A DNA stretch of 39,473 nt, taken from positions 1-39,473 of the forward strand of contig NTKR01000005.1 in the NCBI GenBank assembly GCA_002457065.1, given 5' to 3'. This DNA is from an alpha proteobacterium MED-G10. GTDB taxonomy: Bacteria > Pseudomonadota > Alphaproteobacteria > Methylaequorales > Methylaequoraceae. Under the pieces are notes generated by a model that saw nothing but the letters and a program-made list of their open reading frames with translations, searched no databases and was not told the origin of the DNA. Of this stretch, positions 7,775-15,605 are shown piece after piece (the first letter of the stretch is position 1; the number at the start of each line of letters is the position of its first letter). The position numbers and the translations under genes are program-made.

Positions 7775-8991
7775 AAAATGTGACTAAATATAATAAATAC
7801 TTAGAATACAAAAAAGATATTTTATTCTTTGATAAAATAAATCTTGAAGAGTTATCTAAAAAAATAAAGACACCAGCCTATTGTTATTCTGTTTTACAAA
7901 TAAAAGATAATTTTGAGCAACTGAGAAAATCTTTCAAAAAAATCAATCCATTAATTTGTTACGCTGTTAAAGCTAATTTTAATCATAATATTATAAATAC
8001 ATTATCGAAACTTGGAGCAGGAGCTGATGTTGTTTCAAAAGGTGAATTAAAACAATCTATAAATAACGGTGTTAGAGCAAATAAAATTGTATTTTCAGGT
8101 GTAGGTAAAACTATTGATGAATTAGAATTTGCTATTTTTAAAAATATTAAACAAATAAATGTTGAAAGTGAAGAAGAGCTCAATGATATTGAAGAAATTT
8201 GTAAAAAAAAAAACAAAAAAATAGATATTGGTCTAAGAGTAAACCCTAATGTTGATGCCAAGACACACTCTAAGATATCAACAGGAAGATATGAAGATAA
8301 ATTTGGGATACCAGAAAATAGAATTATAAAAATTTTTGAAAAGTTTAAAGGTAATAACTTTCTTAAGGTAAATAGCTTATCAATACATATTGGCTCGCAA
8401 ATAACAACTTTAGAACCTTTTAGTCAAGCATTTAAAAAATTAAGAAAACTTACTATAGAACTAAAAAAAAAAAATTTTTTTATAAAATCTTTAGATATTG
8501 GTGGAGGAATAGGGGTAACATATAATGAAAAAAAAGATAAAATTTTCAAAATATCTAGTTATGTAAAACTTGTTGAAAGAAACTTTTCAGACTTAGATGC
8601 AGAGATAATTCTTGAGCCAGGAAGGTATTTAGTTGGCGAGTCAGGAATACTTTTGTCCAAGGTAGTCAGACTAAAAAAAGGAGAAGAAAAAACTTTTCTA
8701 ATAATAGATGCAGGAATGAATAATCTTATCAGACCATCACTGTACAACGCCGAGCATCAGATTTTCCCAGTAAGGAAAAAAAAAATTAAAAAGAAATTTG
8801 ATATAGTTGGCCCAGTTTGCGAAAGTAGCGATGTTTTTAGAAAAGACTTTGTAACTTCAGAGCTTAAACAAAATAATTTAATTATTATATCTTCCGTCGG
8901 TGCATACGGATCTTGTATGTCGTCAGGTTACAATCTTAGAGAAAATGCAATGGAAATACTAATAGAGGGAAAAAAAATAATTGGAATTTAA
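7771..8991 (+). CDS. lysA: Diaminopimelate decarboxylase
   Basis: LysA is a PLP enzyme that decarboxylates meso-diaminopimelate to lysine. The 406-residue protein has the PLP-lysine motif ICYAVKANFN (62-71, K67), SIHIGSQI, the glycine-rich LDIGGGIGVTY, the phosphate-binding EPGRYLVGESG, and the substrate/catalytic CESSDVF near residue 350, followed by GAYGSCMSSGYN. These are all the expected alanine-racemase-fold decarboxylase landmarks. The ATG overlaps the lipoprotein stop by 4 bases. A run of 12 A then 7 T at 8463-8481 and an 11-A run at 8203-8213 lie inside the gene and encode Lys/Phe-rich stretches. Confidence 0.97.
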   Translation: MKNVTKYNKYLEYKKDILFFDKINLEELSKKIKTPAYCYSVLQIKDNFEQLRKSFKKINPLICYAVKANFNHNIINTLSKLGAGADVVSKGELKQSINNGVRANKIVFSGVGKTIDELEFAIFKNIKQINVESEEELNDIEEICKKKNKKIDIGLRVNPNVDAKTHSKISTGRYEDKFGIPENRIIKIFEKFKGNNFLKVNSLSIHIGSQITTLEPFSQAFKKLRKLTIELKKKNFFIKSLDIGGGIGVTYNEKKDKIFKISSYVKLVERNFSDLDAEIILEPGRYLVGESGILLSKVVRLKKGEEKTFLIIDAGMNNLIRPSLYNAEHQIFPVRKKKIKKKFDIVGPVCESSDVFRKDFVTSELKQNNLIIISSVGAYGSCMSSGYNLRENAMEILIEGKKIIGI

Positions 8992-8996
8992 TTATT

Positions 8997-9632
8997 ATGA
9001 ATGAAATACTCCGACTTGATAATGTGTCTTTGAGTATAAATAAGAAAAAAATTTTCAACTTATCTTTTCAAATTAATAAAGGAGATTTTTTTCTGATCAA
9101 AGGTGACAACGCAGTAGGCAAATCACTTCTTTTAAAATTACTATTCTTAAAAGTTATGCCCTCCTCTGGAAATATTTATCTTCTCGGGAAAAAGATTAAT
9201 CAAGAAAATAAAGACTATATTTTATCATATCGTAAAAGAACAGGTGTGATATTACAAAATGATTATTTAATTCCATTCTTTTCAGTTTATCAAAATATTG
9301 AGATAGCCAGTGAAATTCAAAGTAAGAAAGAAAATTTCAAAAAAAAGATTGTTGAATTAATTGAATGGTTTAACCTTAATAATATAGAAAATAAAATTGT
9401 AAATAATCTGTCAAATGGTGAGAAACAAAGAGTAGTAATAGCTAGAGCATTAATTAATAACCCTAAAATAGTGATTGCTGATTATCCAGAGAATAGTTTA
9501 GATTTGTCAACTACAAAAAAGTTATTTTTTCTTTTAGAGTCATTGAATAAACTTGGTGCTACAGTAATAATGACTTCAAAAAACCCGGAACTCTTAAGTA
9601 TAAACTATAAATCAATTATTTTGGGAGAATGA
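8997..9632 (+). CDS. ftsE: FtsE-like ABC ATPase with degenerate catalytic motifs
   Basis: This is the cytoplasmic ATPase partner of FtsX in the cell-division complex that controls septal peptidoglycan amidases through EnvC-type factors. The 211-residue protein has an intact Walker A (GDNAVGKS, 36-43), Q-loop (VILQND, Q87) and ABC signature (LSNGEKQ, 138-144). The Walker B region reads VIADYPENSLD, so the catalytic Glu that normally follows the Asp (ADEPTGNLD in relatives) is Tyr163. The switch histidine (ATHD in relatives) is Lys195 in MTSKNPEL. ATP binding may be kept while hydrolysis is weak or lost. Identity as FtsE rests on the adjoining ftsX and the alphaproteobacterial order ftsE-ftsX-DUF218-plsC. 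A LolD-like or generic ABC ATPase is the alternative. Confidence 0.85.
   Translation: MNEILRLDNVSLSINKKKIFNLSFQINKGDFFLIKGDNAVGKSLLLKLLFLKVMPSSGNIYLLGKKINQENKDYILSYRKRTGVILQNDYLIPFFSVYQNIEIASEIQSKKENFKKKIVELIEWFNLNNIENKIVNNLSNGEKQRVVIARALINNPKIVIADYPENSLDLSTTKKLFFLLESLNKLGATVIMTSKNPELLSINYKSIILGE
9623..9627 (+). promoter_or_regulatory. Ribosome binding site for TTG-initiated ftsX
   Basis: A GGGAG core lies 6 bases before the TTG at 9634, inside the end of ftsE. It supports the TTG start and translational coupling of ftsE and ftsX. Confidence 0.6.
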
Positions 9633-9633
9633 T

Positions 9634-10533
9634 TTGATTTCTTACCAGCAAATATTAAAGAAAATATTATTAAAAGATGAGGAGAAGTTTTTTTATGGTT
9701 TATCATTTGTTATAATTAGTTTGATTGCTATTCATGTAATTCTTTATTTTAATTTTTATAAATTTTCTAGTAATTGGATTGATCTAGAATCTAAAAAAAC
9801 AACTTTTATTCTTAGCAACAATGCTGATGAAAAAGAAATACCTATTTCTGTGAGCGAAAATATAAAGGATTTCTTAATTAATAACACAAGTATAGATTCG
9901 TATAAAATAATTGATTCAGTTACAATAAAAGATAGTTTAGGTCTTGAAAGTATAGATGAATTATCGGGTCTTGAATTACCAATGATTTTTCAAGTAGTTT
10001 CAAATAAAAAAGAGGTAGTTGACTCAATTTATAAGAATATTATCGATATTTCTCAAAATAGATTTGTTGAAAAATACTCTCACGAGGACCAACTTTTTGA
10101 AATTAGTATTATAGTTAATAGAATAAAAGTAATTATATTTATTATGTTTTTACTTGTTTTTATTTTATTCTCTTTTTTAGTTATGAACATAGTCAAAGCA
10201 GCTTTAGTGTCAAATTTTAAATTGTTAGAAATGCTTCAAATAATGGGAGCAAGTAGTATTGAATTAGCTAAAAATATCTCTCAAAGTATCATAAAAAAGA
10301 TCCTTCCTGGAGCATTGCTGAGTCTAGTATTTGTTTTCCTTGTTAGTATTTTGTTAATCAATTTATTTGGAGCAAATTTTCAGTTTTTTGATTCTTCCTT
10401 TTTTGTAGAACTAGTATTTTCAAGTTTATTTTTGTTACTTTTGTTTATGATTTTATTTTTGCTATTTCTTTTAATTTTTTTAACCACTTATTTGTATCAT
10501 TTTTTTGAGAATAGATTTTTTGATAAACTTTAG
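9634..10533 (+). CDS. ftsX: FtsX-like cell-division permease
   Basis: This 299-residue membrane protein has the FtsX topology: a cytoplasmic N-terminus, one helix (about 22-42), a large periplasmic domain of about 120 residues, then three helices (about 163-190, 222-247 and 258-290). FtsX passes the state of FtsE across the membrane to an EnvC-like activator of septal amidases. Sequence conservation is weak, as is usual for FtsX; the call depends on topology, length and the neighbouring ATPase. The start is TTG at 9634 with GGGAG upstream. The C-terminal end is overlapped by the next gene. Confidence 0.8.
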   Translation: MISYQQILKKILLKDEEKFFYGLSFVIISLIAIHVILYFNFYKFSSNWIDLESKKTTFILSNNADEKEIPISVSENIKDFLINNTSIDSYKIIDSVTIKDSLGLESIDELSGLELPMIFQVVSNKKEVVDSIYKNIIDISQNRFVEKYSHEDQLFEISIIVNRIKVIIFIMFLLVFILFSFLVMNIVKAALVSNFKLLEMLQIMGASSIELAKNISQSIIKKILPGALLSLVFVFLVSILLINLFGANFQFFDSSFFVELVFSSLFLLLLFMILFLLFLLIFLTTYLYHFFENRFFDKL

Positions 10534-11101
10534 AAAAATTTTTTTTGTTATTTTAACTCTCATCATTTCAGGCTTTATTTGGTGGTTAATTCTTTTATTT
10601 AATACTTTGCCAAAGAAATACTATTCAACAAAGTTTCCAGATACCTCAGACGATGTTGGGATAATTGTCTTAACTGGTGGCAAAATGAGAATTGAAAAAG
10701 GTATTGAAATTCTTCAAAAAGGATACGCAACAAAAATGTTTATATCGGGAGTTTTTATGCCCTCAGAAATTCAGGTAAAATTGAATTATGAAAAAAATAA
10801 AAAGGATCTTTTGGAATGTTGTATATTCTTTGGTGAAGAGGCTAGGAATACAATCGAAAATGCAGTTGAAGTTAGAAACTGGCTGATCAAAAATAAGGAA
10901 ATTGACAAGATTATTTTAGTTACCTCTTATTATCATTTACCCAGAAGCATTTTAATTTTTGAAAAAAAACTAAGAAATATTTCAATCCTTGCAAAGCCAG
11001 CGGTTGATGAGGTTAACGTTCTTGACGAACCAACATTTCATTTAAGATTAATAGTTTCAGAATATTTTAAAGTGATTTATTCCCTTATCTTTGTAAGATG
11101 A
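10505..11101 (+). CDS. DUF218 (YdcF-like) membrane-anchored protein
   Basis: This 198-residue protein has one N-terminal membrane anchor (about 10-32, FFVILTLIISGFIWWLILLF). A DUF218 domain follows, with GIIVLTGGKMRIEKGIEILQ, KMFISGV, EEARNTIENAVEVRNWL and ILVTSYYHLPRSI; these are the usual conserved Gly, Glu-Asn and Ser-xx-His segments. The family includes E. coli YdcF and ElyC/SanA, linked to envelope metabolism, but the reaction is unknown. The gene overlaps ftsX by 29 bases using a TTG start at 10505; a second in-frame TTG at 10520 is possible. Its stop overlaps plsC (ATGA). The ftsEX neighbourhood points to an envelope role. Confidence 0.8.
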   Translation: MRIDFLINFRKIFFVILTLIISGFIWWLILLFNTLPKKYYSTKFPDTSDDVGIIVLTGGKMRIEKGIEILQKGYATKMFISGVFMPSEIQVKLNYEKNKKDLLECCIFFGEEARNTIENAVEVRNWLIKNKEIDKIILVTSYYHLPRSILIFEKKLRNISILAKPAVDEVNVLDEPTFHLRLIVSEYFKVIYSLIFVR

Positions 11102-11784
11102 ATTTATTAAGAAACTTAGTCTTTTATTTTATTTTCTACTCGTGGACGGTATTTTTTTTTTTAATATTCTCACCTGTAAAATTATTTCCAAAGAAGTTTC
11201 TTCTTTTTCTCTCCAACTTATGGACAAGTAAAGTTATAAAAATCACACAAAAAATTTTAAAAATTGATTATGAGTTGATTGGCATTAAAAATATTCCTAA
11301 AAACACTTCATTTTTAATAACTAGCAACCATCAATCTGCATGGGAAACTTTTTTCTTAAGTTTTTTTTTTAAAGGTTCAATTTTTATATTAAAAGAAGAA
11401 TTAAAAAGAATACCCTTAATGTCTTTATATTTCAAAGAGCTAGGATTTATTTTTATAAATAGAAATAGTGGATTTAAATCTATAAAAAATATTATTTCAT
11501 CAATTAAGGAATTAGAAAAAAAAGGAGTGAGAAAATTCATAATTTTTCCTGAGGGGACAAGAATACCCGTCAATACTAGGGGGCAAATCAATCCTGGAGT
11601 ATTTGCCATCCACAAAATCTTAAAAATTCCTGTTTTACCAATTAAGCATAATTCAGGAAGATATTGGAAGAATAAAAGATTTATTAAGGAGCCTGGCAAG
11701 ATTAGGGTAGAATTTTATCCAGTCATAAAAAATACATCTAATAAAAAACTATTTATGAAAAAAATTGAAAAAATATTTTACTAA
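11098..11784 (+). CDS. plsC: 1-acyl-sn-glycerol-3-phosphate acyltransferase (PlsC family)
   Basis: This enzyme is predicted to acylate lysophosphatidic acid to phosphatidic acid at the inner membrane. The 228-residue protein has a hydrophobic N-terminus (about 8-27), the acceptor motif SNHQSAWETFF (76-86) and the substrate-binding IIFPEGTRIP (148-157) and GVFAIHKILKIPVLPI. The catalytic block reads H-x4-E (H78, E83) in place of the textbook H-x4-D; I recall KHQSxWET-type variants in alphaproteobacterial homologues, so this may be lineage-normal. The ATG overlaps the DUF218 stop by 4 bases, and the stop overlaps the convergent tyrA end by 4 bases. Confidence 0.9.
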   Translation: MNLLRNLVFYFIFYSWTVFFFLIFSPVKLFPKKFLLFLSNLWTSKVIKITQKILKIDYELIGIKNIPKNTSFLITSNHQSAWETFFLSFFFKGSIFILKEELKRIPLMSLYFKELGFIFINRNSGFKSIKNIISSIKELEKKGVRKFIIFPEGTRIPVNTRGQINPGVFAIHKILKIPVLPIKHNSGRYWKNKRFIKEPGKIRVEFYPVIKNTSNKKLFMKKIEKIFY

Positions 11785-12671
11785 TTTTTAACTTTAGTGG
11801 TTTTTATTACACTCTTTCTAATTTGTTTGTTTCTTCTCAAAAGATCAAAAATCTTGTCAATTTTTTGATTTTTTATAAGTTCTTTTAAATAATCAATATC
11901 ATTAAGGAAGCTATTTAAAGTTTTGATTATATGTTTTTTATTCGCAAGGAAAATATCAGTCCACATTTTTGGATCTGATGAACCAATTCTCGTAAAGTCT
12001 TTGAACCCACCTGCTGAAAAGTTAATAAGATCTCTTTTTTTTTTCAAATCAACTCCAAAAGCTGTCCCTACGATTGTAAATGCTATAAGGTGAGGGAGAT
12101 GAGACGTAATAGACATTATTTTATCATGCTCATCCATTGACATTATTGAGACCTTCATACCAATTTCCTTCCAAATTTTTGCTAGTATAGATAATGATTT
12201 TTTTTGTTTTTGAATGGGTGTAAGAATACACCATTTTTTTTCAAATAAGTTAACTTTGGAATTTTTTGCACCAGAATACTCTGTACCAGCAATAGGGTGT
12301 CCAGGAATTAAATTACATTTCTCTTTTGCTAAATTTATAGTTTTTTTACTGAAACATTTTTTTACGGATCCTACATCTGTTATTATAGTTTCTTTATTCG
12401 TAATAAAAGGTAAAATCTCTGCTACTAATGAATCTATTTTACTGACTGGAGTACATATAAAAATTATTTGGCTTTTTGAAATTCTGTCATCAATCTTATG
12501 TCTTTTTTCATCAATTGCTTTTACCTTTTGCGCATCTATTAGGTTAGATTTTGAATTGTCAATTCCAACTATTTTACTTGAAATTTTTTTTTTTTTAAGA
12601 GCTAGTCCTATTGAGGCGCCAATAAGTCCAGGCCCAATAATCGTAATTTCTTTAATTTTTTTTTGTAACAT
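11781..12671 (-). CDS. tyrA: Prephenate/arogenate dehydrogenase
   Basis: TyrA oxidatively decarboxylates prephenate (or arogenate) with NAD(P)+ in tyrosine biosynthesis. The 296-residue protein has an N-terminal Rossmann motif TIIGPGLIGASIGLALKKK (10-28), IFICTPVSKI, TDVGSVK, the substrate segment GHPIAGTEYSGAKNS, ITSHLPHLIAF and FSAGGFKDFTRIGSSDPKMW. These are typical of monofunctional cyclohexadienyl dehydrogenases; substrate preference cannot be read directly. There is no fused chorismate mutase or ACT domain. The start codon overlaps the hisC stop by one base (TAATG), so it is translationally coupled to hisC, which may supply the aromatic aminotransferase step. Confidence 0.93.
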   Translation of the reverse strand: MLQKKIKEITIIGPGLIGASIGLALKKKKISSKIVGIDNSKSNLIDAQKVKAIDEKRHKIDDRISKSQIIFICTPVSKIDSLVAEILPFITNKETIITDVGSVKKCFSKKTINLAKEKCNLIPGHPIAGTEYSGAKNSKVNLFEKKWCILTPIQKQKKSLSILAKIWKEIGMKVSIMSMDEHDKIMSITSHLPHLIAFTIVGTAFGVDLKKKRDLINFSAGGFKDFTRIGSSDPKMWTDIFLANKKHIIKTLNSFLNDIDYLKELIKNQKIDKIFDLLRRNKQIRKSVIKTTKVKN

Positions 12672-13771
12672 TACTTAAGTATTATTGATTTTATCGTTTT
12701 CATAAATTTTTTCATCTCTAAACTATTCCCGACAGACACTCTTATAAATTCAGGAAGATCATAGTTATCAAGATCTCTAATGATAATATCTTTTTCCGTT
12801 AATTTCTTGATTAACGTTTTTTTTTTAAATTTTGCTTTATCTATCCTAATTAAAACAAAATTTGCATAAGTTTCATATGTTTCTAAACCTAAAGAATTAA
12901 CAAAAGCAGAGAGTTTTTTTTTCCAGACCATATTATGTCTTATAGATTTTTTCAAAAAATTATCCTCTTTTAACATTAATGAGCCAATATTTTGCGCTAC
13001 TATATTTACATTAAACGGACCTCTAATCTTCTCAAGAGTTTCGATAATTTTTTCTGAGCTATACGCCCATCCGAGTCTTAGCCCCGCAAGTGCAAAAATC
13101 TTTGAAAAAGTTCTTGTGATAATTAGGTTTGGAAATTGATTAGTAAGATTTAATCCATCAGAGAATCTAAGATCAGTCACATATTCTGCATAAGCCCCGT
13201 CAACTACCACAAGAATATTTTGAGGAACTTTTTTTAGAAAACTAACCAACTCATTCTTCATTATTATTGTTCCAGTAGGATTATTAGGGTTAGCAATGAA
13301 TATTATTTTTGTTTTTTTTGAAATACTAGCCAAGATATTCTTACAACTAATTGAGTAATCTTTAGATTTGGCAGTAACGACTTTAGCTCCTGATACTTTT
13401 GCAACTATAGGATAATAGATAAAACCGTATTCACTGCAAATAACTTCTCCGCCTTCTCTACTAAAAGCTTGGGTTATTATTGATAAGATGTCATCAGAAC
13501 CATTTCCACAAATAATTCTTTTTTTTTTAATCTTAAATTTTTTTGCAATTGAATCTTTGAGTAAATCAGAATCCCCATCAGGGTAAAGATTTGAATTTTC
13601 GGTAAGTTTATTTGCTTTAATAAAAATTTTTTTGGGAATTTTAAAAGGTGATTCATTTGAAGATAATTTAATCACACTTTTCCTTCCTACTATCGAAGAT
13701 TCTCCAGGTATATATTTCGCAATTTCATTTATTGAAGGTTTTAGGGAGTTAAAAATATTTTTTTTAATCAT
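12671..13771 (-). CDS. hisC: Histidinol-phosphate/aromatic aminotransferase (HisC family)
   Basis: This class I/II PLP aminotransferase has 366 residues. Landmarks are KLSSNESPF (35-43), NLYPDGDSDLL (61-71), CGNGSDDIL (88-96), NPNNPTG (161-167), DGAYAEY (191-197), the PLP lysine in TRTFSKIFALAGLRLGWAYS (219-238, K224), and a C-terminal EFIRVSVGN. It fits HisC, which transaminates imidazole-acetol phosphate. In Alphaproteobacteria the copy next to tyrA often also transaminates phenylpyruvate, 4-hydroxyphenylpyruvate or prephenate. Coupling to tyrA supports a tyrosine/phenylalanine role, but histidine biosynthesis is not excluded. Its promoter probably overlaps that of metX. Confidence 0.92.
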   Translation of the reverse strand: MIKKNIFNSLKPSINEIAKYIPGESSIVGRKSVIKLSSNESPFKIPKKIFIKANKLTENSNLYPDGDSDLLKDSIAKKFKIKKKRIICGNGSDDILSIITQAFSREGGEVICSEYGFIYYPIVAKVSGAKVVTAKSKDYSISCKNILASISKKTKIIFIANPNNPTGTIIMKNELVSFLKKVPQNILVVVDGAYAEYVTDLRFSDGLNLTNQFPNLIITRTFSKIFALAGLRLGWAYSSEKIIETLEKIRGPFNVNIVAQNIGSLMLKEDNFLKKSIRHNMVWKKKLSAFVNSLGLETYETYANFVLIRIDKAKFKKKTLIKKLTEKDIIIRDLDNYDLPEFIRVSVGNSLEMKKFMKTIKSIILK

Positions 13772-13801
13772 TATAAGAGCATACTATCAAATAAAATTAT
13801 T

Positions 13802-13829
13802 TTGACTAGTTTTCCAACATAGTTATGAT
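13802..13829 (+). promoter_or_regulatory. Predicted promoter of metX
   Basis: TTGACT at 13802-13807 and TATGAT at 13824-13829 are separated by 16 bases. Each matches the sigma-70 consensus at five of six positions. Transcription would start near 13836, giving a leader of about 29 bases, too short for a SAM riboswitch. Confidence 0.5.
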
Positions 13830-13843
13830 GCCTTTTAAGTCAA
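13816..13843 (-). promoter_or_regulatory. Predicted promoter of hisC, overlapping the metX promoter
   Basis: Read on the minus strand, TTGACT (13843-13838) and TATGTT (13821-13816) are separated by 16 bases. This element interleaves with the metX promoter on the other strand, so the -10 of each lies in the spacer of the other. Polymerase could hardly occupy both at once. Confidence 0.4.
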
Positions 13844-13864
13844 ATAAATAAATGAATTAAAAAA

Positions 13865-14986
13865 ATGAACAATAAATACTTGTTTGAGCAAATTGATATA
13901 AACGAGCCTTTAAAGCTTGATTGTGGTGATCACTTGAAAAATTACAGTATTGCTTTTAAAACCTTTGGAAAATTAAACAAAAAGAAAAATAATGCAATTT
14001 TGATTTGTCACGCTCTTACTGGTGATCAATTTTGTACTGGAAAAAACTCTGTTACAAAAAAACCCGGATGGTGGAATATTTTGGTTGGACCTGGAAAGGT
14101 TATTGATACAAATATCTTTTATGTGATCTGTAGTAATGTGTTAGGTGGATGTATGGGGACAACTGGTCCGTCTTCAATTAATTCCAAAACAAAAAAACCA
14201 TTCGGTCTTGGTTTTCCTGTTATTACTATTGGAGACATGGTAAGCGTTCAATTTAAATTAATTGAGAAACTAGGTATAGAAAAACTATTTTCTGTTATTG
14301 GTGGATCGATGGGTGGGATGCAAGCTTTGGAATGGGCTTCAAAATATGGACATAAAATAAATTCTGTTATTCCGATAGCTACATCTTATAGACACTCAGC
14401 TCAAAATATAGCTTTTCATGAGATTGGAAGACAGGCAATTATGGCTGATCCTTTCTGGAAAAAAGGAAATTACTACAACTCAAAACAATTCCCAACAAGA
14501 GGTTTAGCAGTTGCAAGAATGATAGCTCATATTACTTATCTATCTGAATCTGCATTACAAAGAAAATTTGGAAGAAACTTACAGAATAGTAAATTCTTTT
14601 CTTTTGGTTTTGATACAGACTTTCAAATAGAAAGTTATTTAAAACATCAAGGTATTTCATTTGTTGAGAGATTTGATGCTAACAGTTATTTGTATATAAC
14701 AAAGGCAATGGATTATTTTGATCTTTCAACAAAAACTACTGGTTTAAGGCTTTCTCTACCAGAAAATAATTTAAAATATTGCTTTTTCTCTTTTTCCTCT
14801 GACTGGCTGTTTCCAACGTCTGAAACAAAAACTATTATCCAGTCACTTAAGGCAAATAATGCGAATGTTAGCTTTGTAGAGATACAGACAGATAAAGGAC
14901 ATGATTCATTTTTGCTTGATGAACCAAAATTTCATTTTGTTTTTAGAAAATTTGTTCGAGGGCAAATTAAAGAAAGTAGATTATGA
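13865..14986 (+). CDS. metX: Homoserine O-acyltransferase (MetX)
   Basis: MetX activates homoserine by acyl transfer from acetyl-CoA or succinyl-CoA, the entry step to methionine. The 373-residue alpha/beta-hydrolase fold protein shows ICHALTGDQFCTG (47-59), NVLGGCMGTTGPSS (91-104), the nucleophile elbow VIGGSMGGMQALEW (144-157, S148), and the acid and His of the triad in SSDWLFPTSE and GHDSFLLD near the C-terminus. It is followed by metW with an ATGA overlap. MetX proteins of either acyl-CoA specificity occur in proteobacteria, and sequence by eye does not settle which applies here. Confidence 0.95.
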   Translation: MNNKYLFEQIDINEPLKLDCGDHLKNYSIAFKTFGKLNKKKNNAILICHALTGDQFCTGKNSVTKKPGWWNILVGPGKVIDTNIFYVICSNVLGGCMGTTGPSSINSKTKKPFGLGFPVITIGDMVSVQFKLIEKLGIEKLFSVIGGSMGGMQALEWASKYGHKINSVIPIATSYRHSAQNIAFHEIGRQAIMADPFWKKGNYYNSKQFPTRGLAVARMIAHITYLSESALQRKFGRNLQNSKFFSFGFDTDFQIESYLKHQGISFVERFDANSYLYITKAMDYFDLSTKTTGLRLSLPENNLKYCFFSFSSDWLFPTSETKTIIQSLKANNANVSFVEIQTDKGHDSFLLDEPKFHFVFRKFVRGQIKESRL

Positions 14987-15582
14987 CTAAGATTTTAAGG
15001 AACGATTTGATAAAAATTTCTAACCTTATTCAAAAAAATGAGAAGGTTTTAGATGTAGGATGTGGCGATGGAAATCTAATTTATTATCTTTCAAAGAATA
15101 AAAATGTGAATTGTCGAGGAATCGAAATTACACTCAAAGGTGTAGGATTATGTTTGGAAAAAGGTTTATCGGTTGTTCAAGGGGATGCAAACTTCGATTT
15201 AGAAGATTATCCAGATAATTCATTCTCAACAGTAATTCTAAGTCAAACTATTCAAGCAATGATTTACCCTGATCGAGTAATAGAAAATCTTATTAGAATA
15301 GGTCGTAGAGCAATTATATCCTTTCCAAACTTTGGTTTTTGGAAAGTGAGAAGAGATTTTTTATTTTCTGGAAAAATGCCAAAGAATAAAATATTGCCAT
15401 TTGAATGGTATAATACTCCAAATATTCACCTTTGTTCATACAAGGACTTTTTAGATTTTTGTGTAAAAAAGAAAATTATAGTTGATAAATTCTTTTGTCT
15501 TGATGAGTATGGCAATGATATAAAAAAAAATATTTTTACAAATCTTTTTACTTTCCAAGTAATATTTTGTGTTTCAAAATAG
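14983..15582 (+). CDS. metW: MetW methionine-biosynthesis protein (methyltransferase-like)
   Basis: This 199-residue SAM-methyltransferase-fold protein has motif I VLDVGCGDGNLIYYLSKN (22-39), then RGIEITLKGVGLCLEKGLSV and VILSQTIQAMIYPDRVIENL. ISFPNFGFWKVRRDFLFSG and PFEWYNTPNIHLCSYKDF follow; all are hallmark MetW segments. MetW is genetically linked to MetX and needed for homoserine acylation in several bacteria, although its own chemistry is unsettled. The ATG overlaps the metX stop by 4 bases, consistent with the two working as a pair. Confidence 0.94.
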   Translation: MTKILRNDLIKISNLIQKNEKVLDVGCGDGNLIYYLSKNKNVNCRGIEITLKGVGLCLEKGLSVVQGDANFDLEDYPDNSFSTVILSQTIQAMIYPDRVIENLIRIGRRAIISFPNFGFWKVRRDFLFSGKMPKNKILPFEWYNTPNIHLCSYKDFLDFCVKKKIIVDKFFCLDEYGNDIKKNIFTNLFTFQVIFCVSK

Positions 15583-15605
15583 AAAAAAAAATATAAGATT
15601 TAATA

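Noticed and set aside
8463-8481. Intrinsic terminator at the A12T7 tract in lysA
   Set aside because: The tract is in the middle of an intact coding sequence and forms an A/T palindrome without a G+C-rich stem.
12214-12678. 154-codon open frame antisense to tyrA
   Set aside because: Its hydrophobic sequence mirrors the AT-rich tyrA codons; no recognisable domain and no ribosome binding site.
13772-13864. SAM riboswitch before metX
   Set aside because: metX genes of Alphaproteobacteria often carry SAM-II elements, but the predicted leader is only about 29 bases and I see no matching pseudoknot or conserved core.
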